The notes under the pieces are model-generated. The model worked only from the letters and a program-made list of their open reading frames with translations. It was not told where the DNA came from and made no database searches. A DNA stretch of 8,017 nt, taken from positions 1 to 8,017 of the forward strand of contig JALVEU010000304.1 in NCBI GenBank assembly GCA_027030565.1, read 5' to 3'. This stretch comes from Gammaproteobacteria bacterium. Lineage in GTDB: Bacteria > Pseudomonadota > Gammaproteobacteria > JAJDOJ01. The translations under genes and the position numbers were made by a program. Shown one piece after another: positions 1 to 6,782 of this stretch. Position 1 is the first letter of the stretch. The number at the start of each line of letters is the position of its first letter.

Positions 1-1126
1 GCGCCAGCCGCCCGGCCTCCTCGTGGAGCCGCGCTGCCTCGGCGCCCAACTCGCCCATGTCCCCAAGGATCAGCCAGGGCTCCCCCGGTCCTTCGCACAG
101 CGCCTCGATTCCGGCGGCCAGGGAGGCGGGATTGGCGTTGTACGTGTCATCGAGCAGCCACGCACCGCCCCGGGCCGCCAGCAGCGTCAGCCGTCCGGGC
201 ACGGGACCGACCCGCTCCAAACCCTTTGCAACGGCTTCCAGCGGGGCCCCCGCCGCCAGCGCCGCCGCCGTGGCGGCAAGCGCGTTGAGCCGATTGTGGC
301 GCCCGGAAAGGCGCAGACGCACCTGCAGCGGACCCTGCGGTGAAGCGATGTGCAGCAGGCCGGCCTCCGGCCCGTCCTCTCCGCGCACTTCAGCTTGGGG
401 ATGGAAACCGAAGCGCATCCGCGTCCGGGCCTTGGTCAGCGCCTCCCAGATCGCGCTATGGGGATCGTCGGCGTTGAATACGGCGACCCCCCCGCTCTGC
501 AGGGCGCCGAAGATCTCCCCCTTGGCACGGGCCACGCCCGCCACGCTCCCGAAACCCTCAAGATGCGCGGGCCCGGCGTTGTTCACCAGGGCGACGTCCG
601 GCCCGGCCAGGTCTGCGAGATAGGCGATCTCCCCGGGGTGGTTGGCTCCCATCTCCACCACGGCGAAGCGATGCTCCGGCCCCAGCTCCAACAGCGTGAG
701 AGGGACCCCGATGTGGTTGTTGAGATTGCCCCGCGTGGCCCATGTCGGCCCCACATGCTCCAGGATGGAGGCGCAGAGGGTCTTGACCGTGGTCTTGCCA
801 TTGCTCCCGGTCAGGGCCACCACCCGCAGCTCCAGCCGCCGGCGCCAGGCCCGCGCGAGCCGTCCCAGGACCTGTACGGTATCGTCCACCACGACCTGGG
901 GTAGCGCCGTGGAGACCCGACGCTCCACCACCAGCGCGGCCGCGCCGGCCGCTCGCGCCAGCTCGGTCAGATCGTGGGCGTCGTGACGCGGTCCCCTCAA
1001 GGCCACGAACAGCGCCCCGGGCGTGAGGGTCCGTGTGTCCGTGGAGACGCCGCGCACGGGCACGTCGGCGCCGATCAGTCGTCCCTGCGCCCAACCGGCC
1101 ACCTGGGAGAGCGTGCCGTGCATCAT
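1..1126 (-). CDS. murF: UDP-MurNAc-tripeptide:D-Ala-D-Ala ligase MurF (3' end cut off by window)
   Basis: Cytoplasmic ATP-dependent ligase that adds D-alanyl-D-alanine to UDP-MurNAc-L-Ala-D-Glu-meso-DAP, giving the pentapeptide precursor. 375 codons are visible; the E. coli protein is about 452 residues, so roughly 75-80 C-terminal residues lie beyond the left edge. Seen in the translation: an N-terminal uridine-binding domain with STDTRTLTPGALFVAL (28-43), the Mur-ligase P-loop TGSNGKTT (106-113), GNLNNHIGVP (133-142), EMGANHPGEIAY (158-169), NNAGPAHLEGFGS (182-194), RAKGEIF (200-206), SGRHNRLNALAA (274-285), VPGR (309-312) and the C-domain DDTYNANPAS (326-335), all MurF-type. The ATG overlaps the murE stop as ATGA and follows GAGG by 7 bases; a second ATG is codon 2. 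It is the last visible gene of the dcw operon; mraY would be the expected next gene. Confidence 0.97.
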   Translation of the reverse strand, partial: MMHGTLSQVAGWAQGRLIGADVPVRGVSTDTRTLTPGALFVALRGPRHDAHDLTELARAAGAAALVVERRVSTALPQVVVDDTVQVLGRLARAWRRRLELRVVALTGSNGKTTVKTLCASILEHVGPTWATRGNLNNHIGVPLTLLELGPEHRFAVVEMGANHPGEIAYLADLAGPDVALVNNAGPAHLEGFGSVAGVARAKGEIFGALQSGGVAVFNADDPHSAIWEALTKARTRMRFGFHPQAEVRGEDGPEAGLLHIASPQGPLQVRLRLSGRHNRLNALAATAAALAAGAPLEAVAKGLERVGPVPGRLTLLAARGGAWLLDDTYNANPASLAAGIEALCEGPGEPWLILGDMGELGAEAARLHEEAGRLA

Positions 1127-2625
1127 GGCCCCACCTCGTGCAACAAGGCGGCGACCGCCTCGCGGTCGCTGAAACGCACCACCTCGGCCCCGAAGTCCTG
1201 GGTGCCCTCGTGTCCCTTGCCCGCCACGAGCACGGCATCCCCAGGACCGGCCAGCTCCAGGGCCGTGGCGATGGCCTGGGCCCGGTCGTGGATCACCTGC
1301 ACGGCCTCCGGATGGCGGGTCCCGGCCAGGATCTCGCGCACGATGGCCTCCGGCCGCTCGTCGCGCGGGTTGTCGTCGGCAAGGATCACGCGGTCGGCCA
1401 GGCGCTCGGCCACCGCACCCATCAGGGGACGCTTGCCCCGATCCCGGGAGCCGCCGCAGCCGAATACACAGAAGATCCGCCCGGAGACGTGGGCGCGCAG
1501 GGCGCGCAAGGCCTGCTCCAAGGCGGCCGGAGTGTGCGCATAGTCCACCACCGCCAGCGGGCGGCCGGGGGCCCTGAAGGGCTCCATGCGACCGGGGACC
1601 GGGCGCAGCGCCTGCAGCCGGCGTGCCGCCTCGTCCGCATCCAGCCCCAGCGCCAGGAGCACCGCGAACACCAGGCCGGCGTTCTGGGCGTTGAACCGCC
1701 CCAGCAGGGGCAGATCCAGGCCCAAACGCCGCCCCGCCCAGTGCAGGCCCAGTCGCAGGCCCCCGGGCAGGGGTTCGGCCTCGACGCCCACGCAAGGAAT
1801 GCCGAGAGCGGGCGGCGCACCGAAGGCAACGCCGGTCACCGCCAGCCGCCCCGTCAGTCGCCGGGCCCAGCTCTGCCCGCGGGGATCGTCGAGATTGAAC
1901 ACCGCATGGCGCAGATCGGCCATCTCGAACAAGCGCGCCTTGGCCCTTGCGTAACGCTCCAGATCGCCGTGGTAGTCCAAGTGATCCCGGGTGATATTGG
2001 TGAGCACCGCCACTTCGAAGGCGACGCCCGCCACCCGATCCTGGTCCAGGGCGTGGGAAGAGACCTCCATGGCGACGCCCCGGGCACGCTGCTGGGCGAA
2101 CGCGGCCAGCAGGGCCTGTAGATGGATGGCGTCCGGGGTCGTATGCCGGGTCGCCCGCATGCGCCCGGGAAAACCGGCCCCCAGGGTGCCGATCACCCCG
2201 AAGGGCGCCGTCTGGGCGTGCATGGCCTGCGCCAGGAACGTGCTCACCGAACTCTTGCCGTCGGTCCCGGTCACGCCCACCACACGGAGCCGTCGGCTGG
2301 GGTCGTCATAGAATCGCGCGGCGATCCGCCCCACGTGCCGGCGCAGCTCCGGAACGGGCCGGGCCCACGCCCCTTCGGGAGGCGGCCCCGCCCAGCCCTG
2401 CGGGTCCCAGAGCACACCCACGGCCCCACGCCGAAGGGCCTCCGGCCAATGGGCGAGACCATGACCCCGAGCCCCGTTGACGGCCAGGAACAAATCGCCG
2501 GGGCGCACGCGCCGGCTGTCCTGGGCCAGCCCGCTGACCTCCAGACCGGGCCAGGGCCCCGGCAGCAGCGGCCCGAGCAGATCCTCCAGGGACCGGCCGC
2601 GCGGGTGCACACCCTGCGCCATCAT
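1123..2625 (-). CDS. murE: UDP-MurNAc-L-Ala-D-Glu:meso-diaminopimelate ligase MurE
   Basis: Cytoplasmic ligase that adds meso-diaminopimelate to UDP-MurNAc-dipeptide in peptidoglycan precursor synthesis. 500 residues, normal for the family. Seen in order: DSRRVRPGDLFLAV (36-49) in the UDP-binding domain, the ATP P-loop TGTDGKSS (119-126), HTTPD (161-165), EVSSHAL (187-193), TNITRDHLDYHG (209-220), the lysine expected to be carbamylated in YARAKARLF (K229), GRFNAQNA (309-316), DYAHTP (361-366) and DNPR (418-421). DNPR is the established signature for meso-DAP rather than lysine specificity. The P-loop differs from the usual TGTNGKT: Asp replaces Asn and Ser replaces Thr. The ATG overlaps the ftsI stop (ATGA) and has a strong GGGAGG seven bases upstream. 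The stop overlaps the murF start in the same way, so translation of ftsI, murE and murF is probably coupled. Confidence 0.98.
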   Translation of the reverse strand: MMAQGVHPRGRSLEDLLGPLLPGPWPGLEVSGLAQDSRRVRPGDLFLAVNGARGHGLAHWPEALRRGAVGVLWDPQGWAGPPPEGAWARPVPELRRHVGRIAARFYDDPSRRLRVVGVTGTDGKSSVSTFLAQAMHAQTAPFGVIGTLGAGFPGRMRATRHTTPDAIHLQALLAAFAQQRARGVAMEVSSHALDQDRVAGVAFEVAVLTNITRDHLDYHGDLERYARAKARLFEMADLRHAVFNLDDPRGQSWARRLTGRLAVTGVAFGAPPALGIPCVGVEAEPLPGGLRLGLHWAGRRLGLDLPLLGRFNAQNAGLVFAVLLALGLDADEAARRLQALRPVPGRMEPFRAPGRPLAVVDYAHTPAALEQALRALRAHVSGRIFCVFGCGGSRDRGKRPLMGAVAERLADRVILADDNPRDERPEAIVREILAGTRHPEAVQVIHDRAQAIATALELAGPGDAVLVAGKGHEGTQDFGAEVVRFSDREAVAALLHEVGP

Positions 2626-4358
2626 GCCGGGCCCTCCCGAGTCGCACGGCCGGCCTGCAGGTGCTCCACCGCGTCGGGCGGAACGTTGAGCAGCCGCAGT
2701 GCTCCGGCCATCACCTCGGCGAACACCGGGGCCGCGGCCTGTCCCCCGAAGTGCTGCTTCGGCACGGGCTCGTCGATCACCACCACGGCCACCAGCGCCG
2801 GCCGACTGGCCGGAACCATCCCCGCGAACAAGGCGAGGTAGCGCTTGGCCGCATAACCACCGGCCTCTGACTTGTGCACGGTCCCCGTCTTGCCCGCCAC
2901 CCGATAGCCGGTCACGGCCGCCCTTGGCGCGGTTCCCTCGGCCCCCACCACGCCCTCGAGCATCCTGCGCACCTGGCGCGCCACGCGCGCGGGCAACACG
3001 CGCTCGGCCGTGGGCGGCTCATCCGTGCGCAAGAAGGTGGCCGGCACCAGCAGTCCGTCTGTAGCCAGTACGGCGTAAGCGCGGGCCAGCTGCAGCGCGG
3101 TGACCGAGAGCCCGTAGCCGAAGGCCAGCGTGGCCTGTTCCACGCGGCGCCAATCCTGGAAGTCGCGCAGCACACCGGTGGCTTCTCCGGGAAATCCGCT
3201 GTCCGTGCCGCTGCCAAAGCCCACCTGGTGGAATATGCCCCAGAGCTGCTCCGGGGGCAGTTCCAGGGCGAGCTTGGCGGCCCCGATGTTGCTCGACTTG
3301 ACGAGGATGCGCCCGAGACTGCAGGGGCCATAGTCGTGCATGTCGCGGATGGTGTGACGGCTGATCCGCCACCATCCCGGCGAAGTGTCCACGACGTGAT
3401 CCGGGTCGTAGCGGCCGCTGGCCAGGGCAGCCGCGATGGTGAACGGCTTGACGGTGGAACCCGGCTCGAAGACGTCGGTCACCGCCCGGTTGCGGGTGCG
3501 ACCGGGCCTGCGGTCGGCTGGATTGTTGGGGTTGAAGGAGGGCTGATTGACCATGGCCAGCACCTCTCCGGTGCGCGGGTCGATCACCACCAGGCTGCCC
3601 CCGCGGGCGCCCACCCGCTGCACCCCGCGCTTGAGCGCCCGATAGGCCAGATATTGGATGCGTTGGTCGATGCTCAACGTGAGGTCCCGGCCCGGCTGCG
3701 GCGCCCGCACCTGGGCCACGTCGGCCACCACGCGGCCCCGGCGATCGCGCAACACGCGTTTTTCCCCGGGGATACCGCGCAGCCACCGATCGTAGGCCAG
3801 CTCCAGCCCCTCTTGACCACGGTCTTCGATGTCCGTGAAGCCGAGAACGTGCGCGGTGATCTCGGCGCTGGGGTAGTAGCGGCGGTATTCGCGCTGCAGA
3901 TAGACCCCGGTCACACCCAACGCGCGCACCTGGGCGGCCCGTTCCGGCGGCAGATGCCGCGCCACGTAGACGAAGCGGCGCTGCGCGCGTGCCTCCAGAG
4001 TCTGATACAAGGCCCGTGCATCCCTGCCCAGAGCACGCGCCAGCCGGGCGATCTGCTCACGGGCCGACGGCCGACCGTCGGTGCCGCCCGAAGCGAACAG
4101 GGCCTTGGGATCCACCCAGACCGAGTCCACAGGCGTACTGACGGCCAGGGGCTCTCCGGAGCGGTCCAGGATCGCCCCTCGATGAGCCTGGAGCGGAACT
4201 CGCCGCAGGTGCCGGGCATCGGCCTCGGACTGCAGGAACGCACGCTCGTACGCCTGGAGGAAGAAGGCACGTGCCCCCAGCCCCAGAACCACCAGCGCGA
4301 CGAGCCCCAGGACCAGCCTGCGGCGCCACGGCACGACATCGACGGCTTGCGGCTTCAC
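2622..4358 (-). CDS. ftsI: Septal peptidoglycan D,D-transpeptidase FtsI (PBP3)
   Basis: Class B penicillin-binding protein that cross-links septal peptidoglycan in the divisome, anchored in the inner membrane with its catalytic domain in the periplasm. 578 residues from the GTG start (E. coli: 588). A short basic cytoplasmic tail (WRRR, 11-14) precedes one membrane segment at about 15-34. The pedestal domain contains RGAILDRSGEPLAVS (60-74) and YYPSAEITAHVLGFTD (161-176). The transpeptidase motifs are complete: active-site S301 in STVK (301-304), SSN (355-357) and KTG (490-492), spaced as in E. coli FtsI. The frame is open about 120 bases further upstream, but that extension lies inside ftsL and would put unrelated residues before the cytoplasmic tail. 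The GTG forms a GTGA overlap with the ftsL stop and has AGGTGA seven bases upstream, so I chose it. The stop overlaps the murE start. Confidence 0.97.
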   Translation of the reverse strand: MKPQAVDVVPWRRRLVLGLVALVVLGLGARAFFLQAYERAFLQSEADARHLRRVPLQAHRGAILDRSGEPLAVSTPVDSVWVDPKALFASGGTDGRPSAREQIARLARALGRDARALYQTLEARAQRRFVYVARHLPPERAAQVRALGVTGVYLQREYRRYYPSAEITAHVLGFTDIEDRGQEGLELAYDRWLRGIPGEKRVLRDRRGRVVADVAQVRAPQPGRDLTLSIDQRIQYLAYRALKRGVQRVGARGGSLVVIDPRTGEVLAMVNQPSFNPNNPADRRPGRTRNRAVTDVFEPGSTVKPFTIAAALASGRYDPDHVVDTSPGWWRISRHTIRDMHDYGPCSLGRILVKSSNIGAAKLALELPPEQLWGIFHQVGFGSGTDSGFPGEATGVLRDFQDWRRVEQATLAFGYGLSVTALQLARAYAVLATDGLLVPATFLRTDEPPTAERVLPARVARQVRRMLEGVVGAEGTAPRAAVTGYRVAGKTGTVHKSEAGGYAAKRYLALFAGMVPASRPALVAVVVIDEPVPKQHFGGQAAAPVFAEVMAGALRLLNVPPDAVEHLQAGRATREGPA

Positions 4359-4624
4359 GGCATGATCACCTGCATCTGATCGGCCTGCACTTGGTGCATC
4401 TTCAGGCGTTGGCGTGCGATGCGTTCCACTTGGGCATACTCGGACAGGCTGGCCTCCTCCAGACGCAACCGCCCCCACTCGGCCTCCAGTTCGTCGGCCA
4501 TCGCCCGCAGGTGCTCCAGCTCACCGAAACGCACCCGATTCTCCTGCTCGTACACCACCACGGCCACGGCGCTGCCCACCGCCAGCGCGAGCAATGCCGC
4601 CGCCAGCCACAACTCGGCCTTCAC
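4355..4624 (-). CDS. ftsL: Cell division protein FtsL
   Basis: Small bitopic inner-membrane protein that forms the FtsQLB complex and helps switch on septal synthesis by FtsWI. 89 residues, slightly short for the family (E. coli: 121). The sequence shows a brief cytoplasmic N-terminus, one hydrophobic membrane segment at about residues 6-24, then a charged, heptad-like periplasmic helix (about 25-66) rich in Glu, Leu and Arg that fits the FtsL/FtsB coiled coil. The membrane-proximal YEQENR and the C-terminal YAQVERIARQRLKM resemble the family pattern, where an ERIAR-type motif is common. The GTG start overlaps the rsmH stop (GTGA), with GGAG eight bases upstream, and the stop overlaps the ftsI GTG. 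FtsL proteins diverge strongly, so identification rests on topology, the C-terminal motif and position between rsmH and ftsI. Confidence 0.93.
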   Translation of the reverse strand: MKAELWLAAALLALAVGSAVAVVVYEQENRVRFGELEHLRAMADELEAEWGRLRLEEASLSEYAQVERIARQRLKMHQVQADQMQVIMP

Positions 4625-5544
4625 CGCCGGCGCTCCGCCACCCGCAGGCGTGCGCTCCTGGCCCTGGGATTGTGCTGGCACTCCTGCGCGCTGGGCCGGA
4701 CCAGGCCACCGATGATGCGCAGGCGGCCGGCGGTTGTTGCGCCCGTGACCGGCAGCCGCCGGGGCGGGGCCTCCCCCTGGGCGTGTCGACGCAGGAAACG
4801 CTTCACGATGCGGTCCTCGATGGAATGGAAGCTGATGACCACCAGCCGTCCTCCGGGCGACAAGACCTCCAGGGCCTGCTCCAGACCCGATTCCAGCTCC
4901 TCGAGTTCCCGGTTGACCTGGATGCGGATGGCTTGAAACGTGCGCGTGGCCGGATGGTGACGGCAACGGCCGGGGACCGCCCCAGCCACGATGGCCGCCA
5001 AGCGACCCGTGGTGGCGATGGGCGCGTGAGCGCGTTCCCGAACGATGGCCCGGGCAATCCGGCCGGCGTGCGGCTCCTCCCCGTAGTCGCGCAGGACCCG
5101 GACAAGCTCGTCCAGCCCCACCCGGGCGATCCACGCCGCAGCGGACTCACCGCTGTCCGGGTCCATGCGCATGTCCAAGGGGCCATCCTGTCGAAATCCG
5201 AACCCGCGCCGGGGATCGTCGAGCTGGGGCGACGAAACCCCGAGATCCATCAGCACGCCGTCGAGTGCTCCCGCCACGCCCCACGCCCGGGCAAAGGACG
5301 CGAGTGCGCTGAACGGAGCCTGGGCCGCCACGAACCGTGCCTCAGCGGCCTGCAGCTCCCGGGCCGCGGCAAAGGCCTCGGGATCCCGATCCAAGGCATA
5401 CAGCCGCCCCTGGGGACCCAGTCGGGCCAGAATCGCACGCGCATGGCCGCCACGGCCGAAGGTACAGTCCAGATACCGCCCGTCAGGACGCACGCCGAGC
5501 TCTTGAAGGGCCTCGGCGAGCAGTACCGGCTGGTGCAGCGCCAT
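4621..5544 (-). CDS. rsmH: 16S rRNA (cytosine-1402-N4)-methyltransferase RsmH (MraW)
   Basis: SAM-dependent enzyme that N4-methylates C1402 in the decoding centre of 16S rRNA; RsmI, encoded just upstream in this window, methylates the 2'-OH of the same nucleotide. 307 residues from the chosen start (E. coli: 313). Seen: the SAM-binding LDCTFGRGGHARAIL (25-39), LDRDPEA (51-57), the family signature DLGVSSPQLDD (100-110), GPLDMRMDP (121-129), HPATRTFQAIRIQVN (197-211), ISFHSIEDRIVKRF (237-250) and NPRARSARLRVAER (292-305). The start is a choice between ATG at 5544, with GAGG five bases upstream, and ATG at 5559, five codons earlier with a weaker site. The frame is open further, to 5631, but that part lies inside mraZ and has no family similarity. 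The stop overlaps the ftsL GTG. Confidence 0.96.
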   Translation of the reverse strand: MALHQPVLLAEALQELGVRPDGRYLDCTFGRGGHARAILARLGPQGRLYALDRDPEAFAAARELQAAEARFVAAQAPFSALASFARAWGVAGALDGVLMDLGVSSPQLDDPRRGFGFRQDGPLDMRMDPDSGESAAAWIARVGLDELVRVLRDYGEEPHAGRIARAIVRERAHAPIATTGRLAAIVAGAVPGRCRHHPATRTFQAIRIQVNRELEELESGLEQALEVLSPGGRLVVISFHSIEDRIVKRFLRRHAQGEAPPRRLPVTGATTAGRLRIIGGLVRPSAQECQHNPRARSARLRVAERRR

Positions 5545-5584
5545 GCGGGCCTCTGCCATGGGCCACTGGGCCCCATCATCCCAT

Positions 5585-6037
5585 TCAGATCGACAAGCTG
5601 GCCAAAGCCTCATTGAATTGCTCCGAGGCACTGCCTTCGTTCATCCACTGCTCGCGCTGTGCGGCCCACGCCGCCTCGTCCCACAGCTCGAACTTGTTGC
5701 CCTGCCCGATGAGCACGATCTGACGGCCCAGGCCAGCCACCTGTCTCAACGGACCCGGAATCAGCAGTCGACCTTGTCCATCGAGCTCGCATTCCGTGGC
5801 ATGGCCCAACAACAGGCGCTGGATCGCACGAACTGCGGGATTCATGGAGGGGAGCTTCATCAGCTCGTTTTCGATGACCTCCCAGTTGGGCAGCGGGTAG
5901 ATGAGCAGGCAGCCATCCCGATCGAGGGTCACGATGAGCTTGCCACCGCAGCAGGCCATGAGCTGGTCGCGGTAGCGCGCCGGCATCGCCATACGCCCCT
6001 TGGCGTCGAGACTGAGGTTGGCAACCCCTCGGAACAA
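5585..6037 (-). CDS. mraZ: Transcriptional regulator MraZ (TTG start)
   Basis: DNA-binding regulator, first gene of the dcw operon; in E. coli MraZ represses its own promoter through direct repeats in the 5' leader. 150 residues, normal length. Two SpoVT-AbrB-like halves are visible, marked by DAKGRMAMPARYR (11-23) and DGQGRLLIPGPLR (86-98). Between them is LLLGHATECELD (75-86), characteristic of MraZ, followed by QGNKFELWDEAAW (112-124). The start is TTG at 6037: it gives MFRGVANLSLD, which aligns with E. coli MFRGATLVNLD, and GGGAGG lies four bases upstream; no ATG or GTG fits. A consensus-like promoter and three MraZ-type boxes lie upstream and are listed separately. rsmH follows after about 40 bases (25 if its earlier ATG is used). 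Confidence 0.97.
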   Translation of the reverse strand: MFRGVANLSLDAKGRMAMPARYRDQLMACCGGKLIVTLDRDGCLLIYPLPNWEVIENELMKLPSMNPAVRAIQRLLLGHATECELDGQGRLLIPGPLRQVAGLGRQIVLIGQGNKFELWDEAAWAAQREQWMNEGSASEQFNEALASLSI

Positions 6038-6061
6038 TCCGCCTCCCTTGCGCGGGGCTTA

Positions 6062-6086
6062 TTCCACTTTCTACCACTTTTCCCCA
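6062..6086 (-). promoter_or_regulatory. MraZ operator: three direct boxes at 10-base period
   Basis: On the minus strand TGGGG, TGGTA and TGGAA begin at 6086, 6076 and 6066, each separated by five bases, so the period is exactly 10. The last two sit in AAAGTGG-N3-AAAGTGG context. This matches the published MraZ target type (TGGGN repeats with 5-base spacers in E. coli; AAAGTGK repeats in Mollicutes). The boxes lie just downstream of the expected transcription start of the mraZ promoter and before the TTG start, where MraZ binding would give autorepression. Confidence 0.85.
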
Positions 6087-6097
6087 CCCGCACGCCC

Positions 6098-6126
6098 TTT
6101 ATAGGTAGACGGATGCCACGTGTCAA
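6098..6126 (-). promoter_or_regulatory. Sigma-70 promoter of the mraZ (dcw) operon
   Basis: On the minus strand a perfect -35 TTGACA (6126-6121) is followed by a 17-base spacer and -10 TATAAA (6103-6098). Transcription should start near 6091, giving a leader of about 55 bases that contains the MraZ boxes and the mraZ ribosome site. This is the best consensus promoter in the window, and no other strong promoter is seen inside the following six genes. Confidence 0.85.
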
Positions 6127-6206
6127 CCGAAAGCCTCGAAAAAATCTTTCGTCAAGACAAAGGGTTAGGAAGAGTTTTACACACACGGAAAGGGGTGATT
6201 CCGGGG

Positions 6207-6243
6207 GTCTGCTCAGTCTCTTGAGGGGCAGACTTAAGAGACT
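6207..6243. repeat. Two interleaved inverted repeats in the rnpB-mraZ gap
   Basis: Arms AGTCTCTT (6215-6222) and AAGAGACT (6236-6243) form a perfect 8-bp stem with a 13-base loop. Arms GTCTGC (6207-6212) and GCAGAC (6228-6233) form a perfect 6-bp stem. The arms alternate, so the two stems compete, or in principle form a pseudoknot. No U-tract follows on either strand, so neither is a canonical intrinsic terminator. The role is unknown. Confidence 0.6.
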
Positions 6244-6254
6244 ACATTAAGTAT

Positions 6255-6296
6255 TTTCCCCAGTATGGACGGTAGCATCCGGCCGACGTGGGGAAA
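6255..6296. repeat. Inverted repeat TTTCCCCA / TGGGGAAA downstream of rnpB
   Basis: TTTCCCCA at 6255-6262 and TGGGGAAA at 6289-6296 are perfect 8-base complements separated by 26 bases. In rnpB read-through RNA they could pair, and the following bases (AUACUUAAUG) are AU-rich but contain no U-run. TGGGGAAA is also the first MraZ box of the mraZ operator (minus strand, 6086-6079), so the arms may instead be protein-binding sites. Confidence 0.5.
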
Positions 6297-6313
6297 GGTG
6301 GAAGAAGGGGGAC
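6289..6313 (+). promoter_or_regulatory. Operator-like repeat resembling the mraZ boxes, opposite orientation
   Basis: On the plus strand TGGGG, TGGAA and GGGAC start at 6289, 6299 and 6309, again at 10-base period. The first 20 bases match the first 20 of the mraZ operator at 17 positions by direct alignment. The site ends just before the 3' boundary of rnpB, about 0.2 kb from the main operator and in the other orientation. Binding by MraZ is an inference. Confidence 0.45.
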
Positions 6314-6315
6314 AC

Positions 6316-6684
<369 letters not shown>

Positions 6685-6692
6685 GCAGTTCA

Positions 6693-6701
6693 AGTATATC
6701 A
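6693..6701 (-). promoter_or_regulatory. Extended -10 promoter of rnpB
   Basis: On the minus strand TGATATACT is an extended -10 element (TGn plus TATACT). It ends about eight bases before the inferred RNase P RNA 5' end. At 17-base spacing the -35 position reads GACTTG, a poor match, which fits an extended -10 promoter. An AT-rich patch lies further upstream (about 6723-6738). Confidence 0.75.
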
Positions 6702-6782
6702 GAGCGCCGCCGCCACAAGTCCGTTTCATTTTCAAGATCAGTGCGTTCCACAGCCGCCGGTGACCGCTCCTCCGAAACGTGC

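Noticed and set aside
558..1238. Minus-strand open frame of 226 codons over murF/murE
   Set aside because: It is a +1-type shadow of murF: the murF frame carries the P-loop and C-domain motifs without interruption, whereas this one has none.
2874..4379. Plus-strand open frame of 501 codons opposite ftsI
   Set aside because: It is the antisense shadow of ftsI, which has all catalytic motifs; composition is typical of reverse-frame translation in GC-rich DNA.
4359..4478. Upstream extension of ftsI into ftsL
   Set aside because: The added 40 residues lie wholly inside ftsL, and the GTG at 4358 has an AGGTGA site and the same overlap pattern as its neighbours.
5545..5631. Upstream extension of rsmH into mraZ
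   Set aside because: The extra residues overlap the MraZ C-terminus and have no RsmH similarity; ribosome sites and family length support 5544, or at most 5559.
6127..6155. Possible second promoter upstream of mraZ with -35 TTGACG (minus, 6155-6150)
   Set aside because: At 17-base spacing the -10 position reads TTTCGG, which is not a credible -10 element.
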